A stretch of DNA of 15,703 nucleotides, from contig CAJUEZ010000044.1 in NCBI GenBank assembly GCA_910585485.1, forward strand, positions 1-15,703, in the 5' to 3' direction. The notes beneath the pieces were generated by a model. The model was not told where the DNA came from and searched no databases. It was given only the letters and a program-made list of their open reading frames with translations. This stretch comes from an uncultured Clostridia bacterium. Its GTDB lineage: Bacteria; Bacillota; Clostridia; UBA1381. The translations under genes were made by a program, and so were the position numbers. Positions 8,085 to 15,425 of this stretch are shown here, piece after piece (the stretch's first letter is position 1; each line of letters begins with the position of its first letter).

Positions 8085-8193
8085 TTTTAACACCTCGCAT
8101 TATAATAATTTTCTCATATGTTATAATACGAAATATCTTTAATTCTGTTACTGGCAGACGATTATACGCGCCGCTTTCAAGTGCCGTGAGGCT

Positions 8194-8222
8194 ATTATAG
8201 CACAATTCTTTCCATTTTTTAA
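8194..8222 (-). promoter_or_regulatory. Promoter of murA-ftsQ
   Basis: On the minus strand a perfect TATAAT (8194-8199) is preceded by TGC, an extended -10, and by a weak -35 TTAAAA (8217-8222) at 17 bp. The leader to the MurA GTG would be about 100 bases; within it TATTATAAC (around 8120-8128) could be a second, weaker start region. Confidence 0.6.
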
Positions 8223-8295
8223 GGGTTGACTCGCAAATATAACATACCTTTAATATCAATGTAATAATGCGGAGATTGTCGAAAAAAAGCCATGC

Positions 8296-8334
8296 AAAAA
8301 GGACTGTCCCGCAAAAAACGAGTCAGTCCTTTTT
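8296..8334 (-). terminator. Rho-independent terminator of the GH115 gene
   Basis: Arms AAAAAGGACTG and CAGTCCTTTTT (11 bp, perfect) enclose a 17-base loop that can pair further (CTCG/CGGG). It begins about 28 bp after the GH115 stop on the minus strand. The A/T ends allow function in both orientations, but only the minus-strand gene ends here. Confidence 0.88.
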
Positions 8335-8362
8335 ATATAGTTCTAATTTGCTGACGCGATAT

Positions 8363-11300
8363 TTAAGGAATTGTAATCACTTTTGATTCTGTCGCGGGCG
8401 ACAATTCCAAAGTATCGCTTATACTTTCACCGTCTTGCGTCACAGTATAGTTATATATACCGTCGCACAGTTTATATGTTCCGTCCTCTTCTGGATTTAC
8501 AGCCGAGTTTGTAACACCGTCAGTGAGCGTCAGAACCGCCCCTTCGGGAATGTTAAACGTGATTGTATATGCTGCCGCCTTTGATTTTGTTACCAGAATA
8601 TCGTCCACATAACAGCTTCTTCCCGAATTGTTATAGTCAGTGGTGAAATAAAGCTTTTTCAAATCATACGATGTCCCCTCGGGGAGCTTTCCTCTGTACT
8701 CGTTTACGGTAGAATTTGCCGTATTTGAAATAGTAAGCGTTATTTCATTTGAAGCAGGATCTATAACCGCTGTGTAAATCGAGAACTTACCGTTCGGCGT
8801 TGTCGCGTTATTGTCAATTTTCTGAATTGCCGACGGATAATTTCCGTCTGTAAGCTGTTCCGCGCCGCCTATTGTCAAAGACTGCGTTTTGCCCGTATAA
8901 CGGTTTATCTTTGACCTTACAAGCATATTGCCTTTACTGTCTGTAAGCTCATAAGTCATATACTTGCCCGATAAATTTCCGTAAGCGATTTTTGAAACAA
9001 CCGTTATTTTTTCGCCCTGCGCCGCGGTAACCGCACCGTCAAGGTCTACGGTCAGATTACCGCCTGCTTCGTTTGTGGGCGTGAGCTTTATTGACTTGCT
9101 GTTAGCGTCATATACCGCGTTTCCGCCGAGCACAGGTACATTCGCTCCCGTGCCTGTCTGGTCAGTGTCAAAATTCCAATTGTAGAGCTCCTGACTCATC
9201 GGTTCTGTGTCGGTTGATATGTTTTTAATTGTGCTGAACGTTTCGGTTATCATATCGCTTTCATCTGCAACCTTGATTTTTAAGTCAAATTTACCCTCGC
9301 CGTTAAACGGAAGCTTGCTGTATGTGTCCTCTGCAACCGTGTTCTGACGGATATATTTTATTCCGCTTGTGTTTGTTGAACCGCTTTCAGATATAACACA
9401 TACCGACTCCTTGCCGATATAACCGTCCATTCTCGTTGCAGGATAAACATAACCGTTATCGTATGAAGCCATAAGCGAAATTTCAGGCTCAAGCCATCCT
9501 GTCAGGCGTTTTTCGTATACAGGAGCAATAGGCTCGAAAGCTTTGCCCATTATTTCACCTGTTTCCCAATTTATGCTGTCCGTTATTTCACCTGTTTCAT
9601 AATCAACATCGCCTTTTACAAGCATACACTGTATTGTTTCCGCTCCTTCTATTGACGGATACATCACTTCAAACGGCAAGATTTCGCCCGTTTCCATGCT
9701 GTTTCCATGCGAAGTATATGCAGCGTCAATCATATTACCGTCCTTGTCATACGAGGCTATAATGAAAGTTATAAATCCTATATCAAAATCCTTAATGGCT
9801 ATTGTCGGAACGGTATAATAAGTATATGTTTCGCCTTCCCATTCCTCGGTTACTTCTTCTATGCCTAAAACCATTGCCAACGGCTCAAACAGAGGTGTTA
9901 TATCGCCCGTCTGCTCCGCAGCCGCTTCTGACGGCTCGGGAAGTGGCTTCATCTGATTATTATAAGTCGTGTTATAGCTTTCGGGCGCGCCGAAATATGA
10001 CTCTTTCTTTTCGCCTGTTGTTATAACAAACTTATCAACAACAACTCCCGCGCTCTCGTTATAAAGCCTTACCTCGTGCCAGCCCTCTGACGGCACTGTT
10101 ATTTTTCCTGAGAGCACTTCCGTATTCTGCAATACTCCCTTGCCCCATGCGTCTGTTCCCGTTGACTTGTCAACCGCCTTTGTTGTTCCGCTGAACCTTA
10201 CGGGCGCGCCGTCGTCAACGCCTATATCGCACCGCATTGACGCTCCCGAAACCTCGTTAAGCGTCGGCATACGGTACATGTCAATATCGAATGTTCCTGC
10301 TGATGTAAAGTAAACATCATATTCAAGATATGCGCTGTTGTCCTTATTCGGCGTCGCAACAGTCTTTGCGGTGTCAGGATAAGCTTTTACGCTGTCGCCG
10401 CTTCTGCCGAAGCCTTTTTCAACCTTCCACTCGTAGTCGCCGTTTTTAACACTCTTTGTAAAGTGCTCCGCTTCAATTGAAACATAACCGTCGCTTTCTA
10501 TATATGCTTTTTCTTCCGCCGAAACATCAGTATTATCCAATGTCACATTAATACGAACAGTTTGTATATCAGTGTCGCCAATTTTACGTGTAAAGGTTAT
10601 GTCTGCGCTGTTTTCGCCGTTTTCAGCTTTTGACAGGTCAGTGCCGATATAAATTCTGTCATCATCAGCAACCGTTCCGCTTGTTTTGTTAATAGTTATC
10701 CAATCAGCGCTTAATTCCGCTGTCCAATCAAACGAGCCTGTGCCTGTGTTTATAATGTCAACATATTTCGGCTCTGTTGAATATTTCGTAAAGGATAGAA
10801 TATGACTCTCAGGTACAACCTCCATATTGGTAAACTGAAGCTCTGACACTTTGGGGTTATCCAGCTTGCCTGTTATAGGTCCGCCGAATGAGCCTTTTAG
10901 CTGTGTCTGGTACGGGTTCATCATCTTATCCCACTTGCCGCCGAGCATTGACGTGTACTCTGCCGTGTCGTCAACCACTCTCTGATATGCGTCGTCTGAC
11001 ATTTTCGCGTATTTATTCACCGCCGCGCCATAGCCCTTTTCGGCATACAGCTTCGCCTTATCCGAATACACATATTTTTCAGCCATATTCTTCGCGCCCT
11101 TTACGGGGTAGAGAAGAAGTTCGTAGAACGACGGTTTTCTGTCGTCTGAAAGTCCGTTATACAGCGTTTCGGCGCGTTTTTCTAAGCTTGCATAGCTGTC
11201 AATCAGCTTTTGTCCCTCATCGCCGAAGTTCTCGCTAAACAAACCGTTTACAAGGTGTTCAGGACGGCGTGAACCGACATTTTGGTAATAACCCAGTTTA

Positions 11301-13279
11301 ACATCCGCATATTCCGAAGCCTTTTCATCATCAAAACCAAAATCTCGCTTTGCGTTTGTTTTGAGCCAGTCTCCGACATCTGTGTTTCTTACCGTTTCAA
11401 CATCTTTTGCAAGGTCAAGGAAATATTCGATTTCCGTTTCTGCCGGCTTTAAGTCGCCGACATTGGCAATCCATATCTTCTGCGCGCCCATATCGTATGC
11501 TTTTGTCATTTCCTCGCGGATAAGAGACGGCGAGGTCGAAGAAAGCCACAAATAGCTTGTCGGTCTGCCGTAGTATGACAGGTGATAGTATATGCCCGCT
11601 CCCCCGCTTCTTTCGCGTTCTTTTTCAGTAGGAAGCTGACGAATATAGCCGAAATTATCATCGGGCCACATAAGCGTTACATAATCGGGAATTTCCAACC
11701 CCTTGTTGTACATGTCAAGCATTTCCTTGTACGGAATAAACACCTGCGGAATGTCCGAAATATCCTGCCCCTCTGTTACGACCTCGTCCTTTAAAATCTG
11801 CGTCTGCGCTTCAAGAATTTCCTGCATAGCGGTCTGACTGTTCATGTTTGTGCTGAAACTGCCGTCGTGCACTCCGCGCATACCGAGAGTATATGTATTT
11901 TCATACGCGCTGTTGGCTTTTGCCCTCGCGCGCCAGTAGTCCGTTAAAAACTCCTTATTTGACACAGCGTTGCCGTTATTATCTTTATCAGTCCACATCC
12001 ACGCAACCTTGCGTTTTGCATCGTCCTCTGTATTTATATAAAGCTTCTTATCAGGGTTTGCCGCTGTCCACTCCTGCTGATAATTATATAATTCACCGAG
12101 GTTATTTCTTAAAATCGGCTCGGCATGTGATGAACCCATAACAATACCGTATTTGTCCGCCAATTCCGCGTTGCCGTCCGTGTTATTGAACGCGGTCGAA
12201 TATGTGTGCATTGCAGGCCATAAGTAGTTAGCCTTTAAACGCAAGAGAAGTTCAAACAGCTTTTCATACGTCGCATTGTTCATATTCTTGCCCGTATTGC
12301 CCATTGACTTTGACCACTCGGACATATTAAACTCGTCGTTTAAGAATATACCTCGGTATTTAACGCTCGGCTCGCCCTCTGTGTAACCGCCGTCGGGGAG
12401 ATTTATGTACAAATTGTCCTCATGCGGAACCACCGTATCAGCCCAGAAGCTCCACGGTGAAACTCCCATTTTCTCACAAAGGTCATAAATGCCGTAAATA
12501 GTACCGCGCTTGTCGCTTCCTGCGATTACAAGCGTATTGTCAACCTGCTGAATTGTAAAGCTTTCCCATAAACCCTCAATCTCGCTTACGTCAATATCCC
12601 CGCATGATGCAAGCGTGTCTATAGCCTTACTTTCGCCGATTGTGCCGACTATAATATCAACATCATCAAGTATAACTTCTTCGGACGCATGTTGGTATAT
12701 AGTGTCCCACGCAGGCTCCATATCCTTCCATACAAAAGCCTTTGCCATGCCGCCTGCCGGACGCTTTAATGCAGTATCAAATGTAAATCCGCTTAGCATT
12801 AAAGGCACTTCCTCCGAACCGCCCATATAATCGGGCATTCCTTTTGCGACGTCTGTAAGAATGCCGTTACGGTCGTAAGCAGCCGCATAGCAGTCTGCCC
12901 CAACAAGCTCCTCTGTAGGAAGCCAATCTGATACATACATGGAATTCTCACCTATCTGAAGTCCAAGAGAACCAATCAGAGGGGCGGTTTTAATATCGTT
13001 TGTCACAACGGGCGCTACATTTGTTACAGTTTGAATATCCTCTTTCAAGTCACCGACCGCGCGGATTACTCCCTCATAGTCGTTCTCGTCAACATAGATT
13101 GTCGGTGTTTTGTCCGCTCCAACAAGCTTAAATTCACCGCTCTGAGCCGAAACATATCCTGACACCGCAGAAACCGCGTCATTTTCAGCTTGAGGCTCAA
13201 TCTCATTTTCAGCAAACACAAACGGGTATGACGTAACTGCCATACTCAATGCAAGTATTGCCGCCGCAATTTTTTTCAT
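8363..13279 (-). CDS. Secreted multidomain xylan alpha-1,2-glucuronidase, family GH115
   Basis: A 1638-residue exported enzyme expected to remove (4-O-methyl-)glucuronic acid from xylan, including internal side chains. Residues 1-23 form a signal peptide (MKKIAAAILALSM...VFA). The GH115 core covers about 55-800, with SDKRGTIYGIYDL (255-267), MGVSPW (271-276), YRGIFLNDE (308-316), LLLRLKANYLWPAMH (344-358), YGIVMGSSHAEP (377-388) and TYTLGMRGVHDG (462-473). About residues 111-203 are an extra domain nested in the N-terminal fold. A BACON/Ig-like domain follows (about 812-915), then the GH115 C-terminal beta domain (916-1090, SIEAEHF). A second copy of the nested-type domain (about 1126-1255) contains three ETGEI motifs. 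An uncharacterised segment (1256-1355), a jelly-roll-like domain (about 1364-1566) and a small PEGA-like end domain (1569-1638) complete the protein. No SLH or dockerin is seen. ATG at 13279 is preceded by GGAGGG nine bases upstream; the frame extends 22 codons further but without a ribosome site. Divergent from an AraC regulator. Confidence 0.93.
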   Translation of the reverse strand: MKKIAAAILALSMAVTSYPFVFAENEIEPQAENDAVSAVSGYVSAQSGEFKLVGADKTPTIYVDENDYEGVIRAVGDLKEDIQTVTNVAPVVTNDIKTAPLIGSLGLQIGENSMYVSDWLPTEELVGADCYAAAYDRNGILTDVAKGMPDYMGGSEEVPLMLSGFTFDTALKRPAGGMAKAFVWKDMEPAWDTIYQHASEEVILDDVDIIVGTIGESKAIDTLASCGDIDVSEIEGLWESFTIQQVDNTLVIAGSDKRGTIYGIYDLCEKMGVSPWSFWADTVVPHEDNLYINLPDGGYTEGEPSVKYRGIFLNDEFNMSEWSKSMGNTGKNMNNATYEKLFELLLRLKANYLWPAMHTYSTAFNNTDGNAELADKYGIVMGSSHAEPILRNNLGELYNYQQEWTAANPDKKLYINTEDDAKRKVAWMWTDKDNNGNAVSNKEFLTDYWRARAKANSAYENTYTLGMRGVHDGSFSTNMNSQTAMQEILEAQTQILKDEVVTEGQDISDIPQVFIPYKEMLDMYNKGLEIPDYVTLMWPDDNFGYIRQLPTEKERERSGGAGIYYHLSYYGRPTSYLWLSSTSPSLIREEMTKAYDMGAQKIWIANVGDLKPAETEIEYFLDLAKDVETVRNTDVGDWLKTNAKRDFGFDDEKASEYADVKLGYYQNVGSRRPEHLVNGLFSENFGDEGQKLIDSYASLEKRAETLYNGLSDDRKPSFYELLLYPVKGAKNMAEKYVYSDKAKLYAEKGYGAAVNKYAKMSDDAYQRVVDDTAEYTSMLGGKWDKMMNPYQTQLKGSFGGPITGKLDNPKVSELQFTNMEVVPESHILSFTKYSTEPKYVDIINTGTGSFDWTAELSADWITINKTSGTVADDDRIYIGTDLSKAENGENSADITFTRKIGDTDIQTVRINVTLDNTDVSAEEKAYIESDGYVSIEAEHFTKSVKNGDYEWKVEKGFGRSGDSVKAYPDTAKTVATPNKDNSAYLEYDVYFTSAGTFDIDMYRMPTLNEVSGASMRCDIGVDDGAPVRFSGTTKAVDKSTGTDAWGKGVLQNTEVLSGKITVPSEGWHEVRLYNESAGVVVDKFVITTGEKKESYFGAPESYNTTYNNQMKPLPEPSEAAAEQTGDITPLFEPLAMVLGIEEVTEEWEGETYTYYTVPTIAIKDFDIGFITFIIASYDKDGNMIDAAYTSHGNSMETGEILPFEVMYPSIEGAETIQCMLVKGDVDYETGEITDSINWETGEIMGKAFEPIAPVYEKRLTGWLEPEISLMASYDNGYVYPATRMDGYIGKESVCVISESGSTNTSGIKYIRQNTVAEDTYSKLPFNGEGKFDLKIKVADESDMITETFSTIKNISTDTEPMSQELYNWNFDTDQTGTGANVPVLGGNAVYDANSKSIKLTPTNEAGGNLTVDLDGAVTAAQGEKITVVSKIAYGNLSGKYMTYELTDSKGNMLVRSKINRYTGKTQSLTIGGAEQLTDGNYPSAIQKIDNNATTPNGKFSIYTAVIDPASNEITLTISNTANSTVNEYRGKLPEGTSYDLKKLYFTTDYNNSGRSCYVDDILVTKSKAAAYTITFNIPEGAVLTLTDGVTNSAVNPEEDGTYKLCDGIYNYTVTQDGESISDTLELSPATESKVITIP

Positions 13280-13316
13280 CGGAAATCCCTCCATTTTAAT
13301 TAATCTTGATATATTA

Positions 13317-13345
13317 ATTATAAGTGACAATAATCCGAAAAACAA
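13317..13345 (-). promoter_or_regulatory. Promoter of the GH115 gene
   Basis: On the minus strand TTGTTT (13340-13345), 17-bp spacer, then perfect TATAAT (13317-13322). The leader to the ATG is about 30 bases. The poor -35 fits a promoter that needs an activator; a repeated half-site begins 6 bp upstream of it. Confidence 0.65.
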
Positions 13346-13351
13346 GACAAT

Positions 13352-13392
13352 ATATTGCTGTTTTATATTATATTCGCTTAAATATTGCTATT
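13352..13392. promoter_or_regulatory. Direct repeats, candidate binding sites of the AraC regulator
   Basis: ATATTGCTGTT (13352-13362) and ATATTGCTATT (13382-13392) are direct repeats 30 bp apart, about three helical turns, with a related ATATTCGCT (13370-13378) between them. The first abuts the -35 of the GH115 promoter; the second covers the -35 of the araC promoter. AraC-family dimers bind direct repeats, and this placement would allow activation of one gene and autorepression of the other. The repeats are seen; the binding is inference. Confidence 0.45.
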
Positions 13393-13413
13393 CGATAAAA
13401 ATTATGATAAAAT
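13385..13413 (+). promoter_or_regulatory. Promoter of the AraC-family regulator gene
   Basis: TTGCTA (13385-13390), 17-bp spacer, TAAAAT (13408-13413) with TGA just before it, an extended -10. The start would lie about 15 bases from the ATG, leaving room for the AGAGGTGA ribosome site. Confidence 0.65.
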
Positions 13414-13434
13414 AAATTAAAGAGGTGAATTTTA

Positions 13435-14286
13435 ATGAAAGATACAGCGTTCTGCGCCCTTGATGATGGTTATATCGAATACAGAAAGTATACTGTGCCG
13501 CACAATATGCCCGTACAGCATTACCACGATTCATACGAGGTATATTTTCTTATATCGGGAACACGAAATCATTTTATAGGCGGCGAATATTTTGGTATGA
13601 ATGCCGGAGATATAATGCTTGTCAAGCCTTTTGAACTTCACTATTCAACCAGTTCCGAAAAATTTCAATACACAAGATATGTGCTGAATATAAAAAAGCA
13701 TGAACTTATGCCTATTTTCACCGCGGAAGAAATCGAAAAATTATTCGATGTTTTTAAATATAGAATTTTGCATTTAAATGATGATAATCAGCTTGAGTTG
13801 TTTGATTTATTCCGTCGCGCGGACAAAGCAAAACAGGCTAATAATTTTTTATCGTCAAAACTATTCAAAGCGGCAACTGCTGAAATACTACTATTTCTCC
13901 AAAACATTCCCTCCAAGAAAAAAGTCACAGCCTCTCCCGCGCCCGCGGGCGATATTATAAAAGCAGTACGCTACATAAACGACAGATACAGAGAGAACAT
14001 CACTCTTGATGACGTTACATCTCATCTTCATATGAGCAAATACCATTTTTGCCGTGTCTTCAAGCAATTCACGGGAGCAACATTTCTTGAGTATCTGAAC
14101 AATCTCAGACTTACCGAAGCCCATCAGCTGATTCTTTATACAAAAAAATCAATTAATGAAATTGCAACCGCGACAGGATTTAATTCCACCTCGCATCTTA
14201 CAAGAGTATTTAAAAGTGTTTATGGCATTTCCCCCAGGGGATTCCGCAAAAAGCAAATTATAAAAGAAAGGGACACTAAATTTTAG
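13435..14286 (+). CDS. AraC-family transcriptional regulator, divergent from GH115
   Basis: A 283-residue protein. Residues about 15-75 are a cupin-like sensor with HYHDSYEVYFLISGT and NAGDIMLVKPFELHY, usual for carbohydrate-sensing AraC regulators. A helical linker covers 95-160. Residues 174-272 form the paired helix-turn-helix domain (LDDVTSHLHMSKYHFCRVFK; INEIATATGFNSTSHLTRVFK; closing YGISPRGFRK). The start ATG has AGAGGTGA eight bases upstream. Divergence from the GH115 gene and the shared repeat-bearing intergenic region suggest it senses a xylan- or glucuronate-derived sugar and controls the enzyme; the ligand cannot be read from the sequence. The stop codon lies inside the terminator hairpin. 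Confidence 0.94.
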   Translation: MKDTAFCALDDGYIEYRKYTVPHNMPVQHYHDSYEVYFLISGTRNHFIGGEYFGMNAGDIMLVKPFELHYSTSSEKFQYTRYVLNIKKHELMPIFTAEEIEKLFDVFKYRILHLNDDNQLELFDLFRRADKAKQANNFLSSKLFKAATAEILLFLQNIPSKKKVTASPAPAGDIIKAVRYINDRYRENITLDDVTSHLHMSKYHFCRVFKQFTGATFLEYLNNLRLTEAHQLILYTKKSINEIATATGFNSTSHLTRVFKSVYGISPRGFRKKQIIKERDTKF

Positions 14287-14296
14287 TGTCCCTTTT
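14267..14296. terminator. Bidirectional terminator between convergent araC-type gene and sdpI
   Basis: AAAGGGACACTAAA (14267-14280) and TTTAGTGTCCCTTT (14282-14295) form a 14-base inverted repeat with one central T. The plus strand continues TTTT-G, the minus strand TTTCTTTTATAATTTG, so it can stop transcription from both sides. The left arm encodes the last residues of the AraC protein and the TAG stop (14284-14286) is in the right arm. Confidence 0.85.
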
Positions 14297-14308
14297 GAGC
14301 ATTGTTTT

Positions 14309-14950
14309 TTAAATTCCTTTTTTATACAGCCTGTAAGAATATACTGCCGGAACAACTGTCACAATAAATATCATACCGACAAATACTGCGATATGAATTT
14401 CAAAAAATGTGTATATAGTCATGACAAATCCTCCGGCAATCCACAGTTTGCCTGCCATGCGATGTGTTCTGTTCCAGTTTTCCTCGCTTGCAAGCGTCCA
14501 GGGAATCTTTATTCCTGTTGTAAAATTCTGCTTACATTTTGGAAGATAATTTCCTATCACAATAAATAAAATACCTATAATTAGCGGCACAAATCTCGCT
14601 ATATTTATATTTTCATTTATTGAATACATGACAATACCGCTTTGCATCACTAACGATAGTATGGGTATTGTCCATCGTATTATGCTTTTCAAATGTTTGT
14701 TTATTCCCTGTTTTTTAGGATCAGCCTCTATTACAGCCCACGTGAATATATTGAGCACAAGCATAAACGACGGTATCATAAATGCCGCCTGCCATTTTGG
14801 ACTGAATCCGTCAGGCGCAAAATCAGTCCCAAAATGGGTTGCAACCTTATCGGGCATCTTATTATAAAATACTGCCGACAAAACTACAGGCAGCAAACAT
14901 ATCGCCATAGAAAGCCAAAAACTCTTTGTTTTAAATATATTATTTTTCAT
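14309..14950 (-). CDS. sdpI: SdpI-family membrane protein (immunity/signalling)
   Basis: A 213-residue protein with six predicted membrane segments (about 10-28, 52-74, 91-110, 119-136, 166-183, 187-206). The N-terminal part is a DUF1648 domain (PDKVATHFGTDFAPDGFSPK after TM1); the C-terminal part is the SdpI signature GNYLPKCKQNFTTGIKIPWT with SEENWNRTHRMAGKLW. In B. subtilis SdpI protects against the SdpC toxin and sequesters the repressor SdpR at the membrane when toxin is bound. I chose ATG at 14950: GGGAGG lies nine bases upstream, whereas the in-frame ATG at 14959 directly abuts that site. The start overlaps the sdpR end by 11 bp. No sdpC-like toxin gene is in the window. Confidence 0.9.
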   Translation of the reverse strand: MKNNIFKTKSFWLSMAICLLPVVLSAVFYNKMPDKVATHFGTDFAPDGFSPKWQAAFMIPSFMLVLNIFTWAVIEADPKKQGINKHLKSIIRWTIPILSLVMQSGIVMYSINENINIARFVPLIIGILFIVIGNYLPKCKQNFTTGIKIPWTLASEENWNRTHRMAGKLWIAGGFVMTIYTFFEIHIAVFVGMIFIVTVVPAVYSYRLYKKGI

Positions 14951-15218
14951 TACTTTCATCCTCCCTGAACTGTGACGCCCAAAGCATTATTTCCTCAAAC
15001 ACTGAAATATTAAGTTCATAATATACATAGTTTTTATTTTTCGTTTCATATACTAAATCCGCTTTTTTCAACTGTGACAGATGATATGAAACAGTGGCAT
15101 TTGTCATGTCAAACTTATCCGAGATTTCTCCCGCTGACATTCTGCCTTTTTTCAGCATAATTAATATCTCTCTTCTTTTTGAATCGGCAAGCGCCTTAAA
15201 CGTTTCAGCAAATCCCAC
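14940..15218 (-). CDS. sdpR: ArsR-family autorepressor SdpR
   Basis: A 92-residue winged-helix protein of ArsR type: FKALADSKRREILIMLKKG at the N-terminus, the recognition part SAGEISDKFDMTNATVSYHL (28-47) and the wing LVYETKNKNYVYYELN. There is no Cys metal-binding motif (no CVC or similar), so it is not a metal sensor; its neighbour sdpI identifies it as SdpR-like. GTG start at 15218 with GGGAGTGA seven bases upstream. In B. subtilis SdpR represses its own operon; the two identical-pattern palindromes in its promoter support the same here. Confidence 0.92.
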   Translation of the reverse strand: MGFAETFKALADSKRREILIMLKKGRMSAGEISDKFDMTNATVSYHLSQLKKADLVYETKNKNYVYYELNISVFEEIMLWASQFREDESNEK

Positions 15219-15238
15219 TTTCTCACTCCCTTGATTCT

Positions 15239-15258
15239 ATTTAGAAAATTTTCTAAAT
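15239..15258. promoter_or_regulatory. SdpR operator O1
   Basis: A perfect 20-bp palindrome, ATTTAGAAAATTTTCTAAAT, sits directly downstream of the sdpR -10, over the expected transcription start. It has the pattern ATTTAGA-N6-TCTAAAT. Winged-helix dimers of the ArsR type bind sites like this; assignment to SdpR is inference from position. Confidence 0.7.
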
Positions 15259-15260
15259 GG

Positions 15261-15289
15261 ATTGTATCACACATATAAAAAAAAGTCAA
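15261..15289 (-). promoter_or_regulatory. Promoter of sdpR-sdpI
   Basis: On the minus strand TTGACT (15284-15289), 17-bp spacer, TACAAT (15261-15266) with TGA before the -10 (extended -10). A strong sigma-A promoter flanked by O1 downstream and O2 upstream. Confidence 0.85.
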
Positions 15290-15325
15290 TACTATTTAGA
15301 TTTTTTTCTAAATAGTATTGACTTT
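15282..15325. repeat. Long inverted repeat containing operator O2 and a mirrored -35 element
   Basis: Perfect 19-bp arms AAAGTCAATACTATTTAGA and TCTAAATAGTATTGACTTT are separated by six T. The centre (15294-15313) is ATTTAGA-N6-TCTAAAT, the same pattern as O1, 55 bp away centre to centre. Each outer arm carries TTGACT pointing outwards: the left one is the -35 of sdpR, the right one the -35 of a plus-strand promoter. Confidence 0.85.
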
Positions 15326-15347
15326 CTTGTTGATATATATTTACAAT
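15318..15347 (+). promoter_or_regulatory. Divergent promoter upstream of the tRNA gene
   Basis: TTGACT (15318-15323), 18-bp spacer, TACAAT (15342-15347). Its -35 is the mirror copy of the sdpR -35 within the inverted repeat, so it may share SdpR control. It would transcribe towards tRNA-Arg. Confidence 0.5.
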
Positions 15348-15369
15348 CTCCGTTTTTTATAAAAAACCC

Positions 15370-15399
15370 TTGACAATATATATTAAATTATGGTATTAT
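15370..15399 (+). promoter_or_regulatory. Promoter of tRNA-Arg
   Basis: Perfect TTGACA (15370-15375), 18-bp spacer, TATTAT (15394-15399) preceded by TGG (extended -10). About 27 bp separate the -10 from the mature tRNA 5' end. The AT palindrome GTTTTTTATAAAAAAC (15352-15367) just upstream may act like an UP element. Confidence 0.8.
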
Positions 15400-15425
15400 A
15401 TTATGCGTAGCTTAAATAGCTATAC

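Noticed and set aside
8085..8093. GTG at 8093 as the murA start
   Set aside because: The GAGGTG ribosome site would overlap that codon, and GTG at 8084 gives the family-typical beginning and Lys22-Asn23 numbering.
8041..8259. Minus-strand 72-codon frame before murA
   Set aside because: It overlaps the murA start in another frame, spans the promoter, and encodes no recognisable domain.
8363..13279. Dockerin, SLH or LPXTG anchor on the GH115 protein
   Set aside because: I found no dockerin calcium-loop repeats, no SLH motif and no LPXTG plus hydrophobic tail; the C-terminus ends in a small beta-type domain.
13280..13345. 22-codon N-terminal extension of the GH115 frame
   Set aside because: Its ATG has no ribosome site, it would place the signal peptide internally, and it runs over the -10 and -35 of the likely promoter.
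15282..15325. Inverted repeat as a MITE, IS end or CRISPR unit
   Set aside because: It occurs once, has no target duplication or transposase nearby, and its core matches the adjacent operator O1, so a regulatory role explains it better.
15282..15325. Inverted repeat as a terminator
   Set aside because: The stem is AT-rich, no T-run follows on either strand, and no gene ends next to it.
14309..15425. SdpC-like toxin or other small peptide gene beside sdpRI
   Set aside because: The 15219-15425 interval is filled by operators and promoters with no open frame having a ribosome site on either strand.
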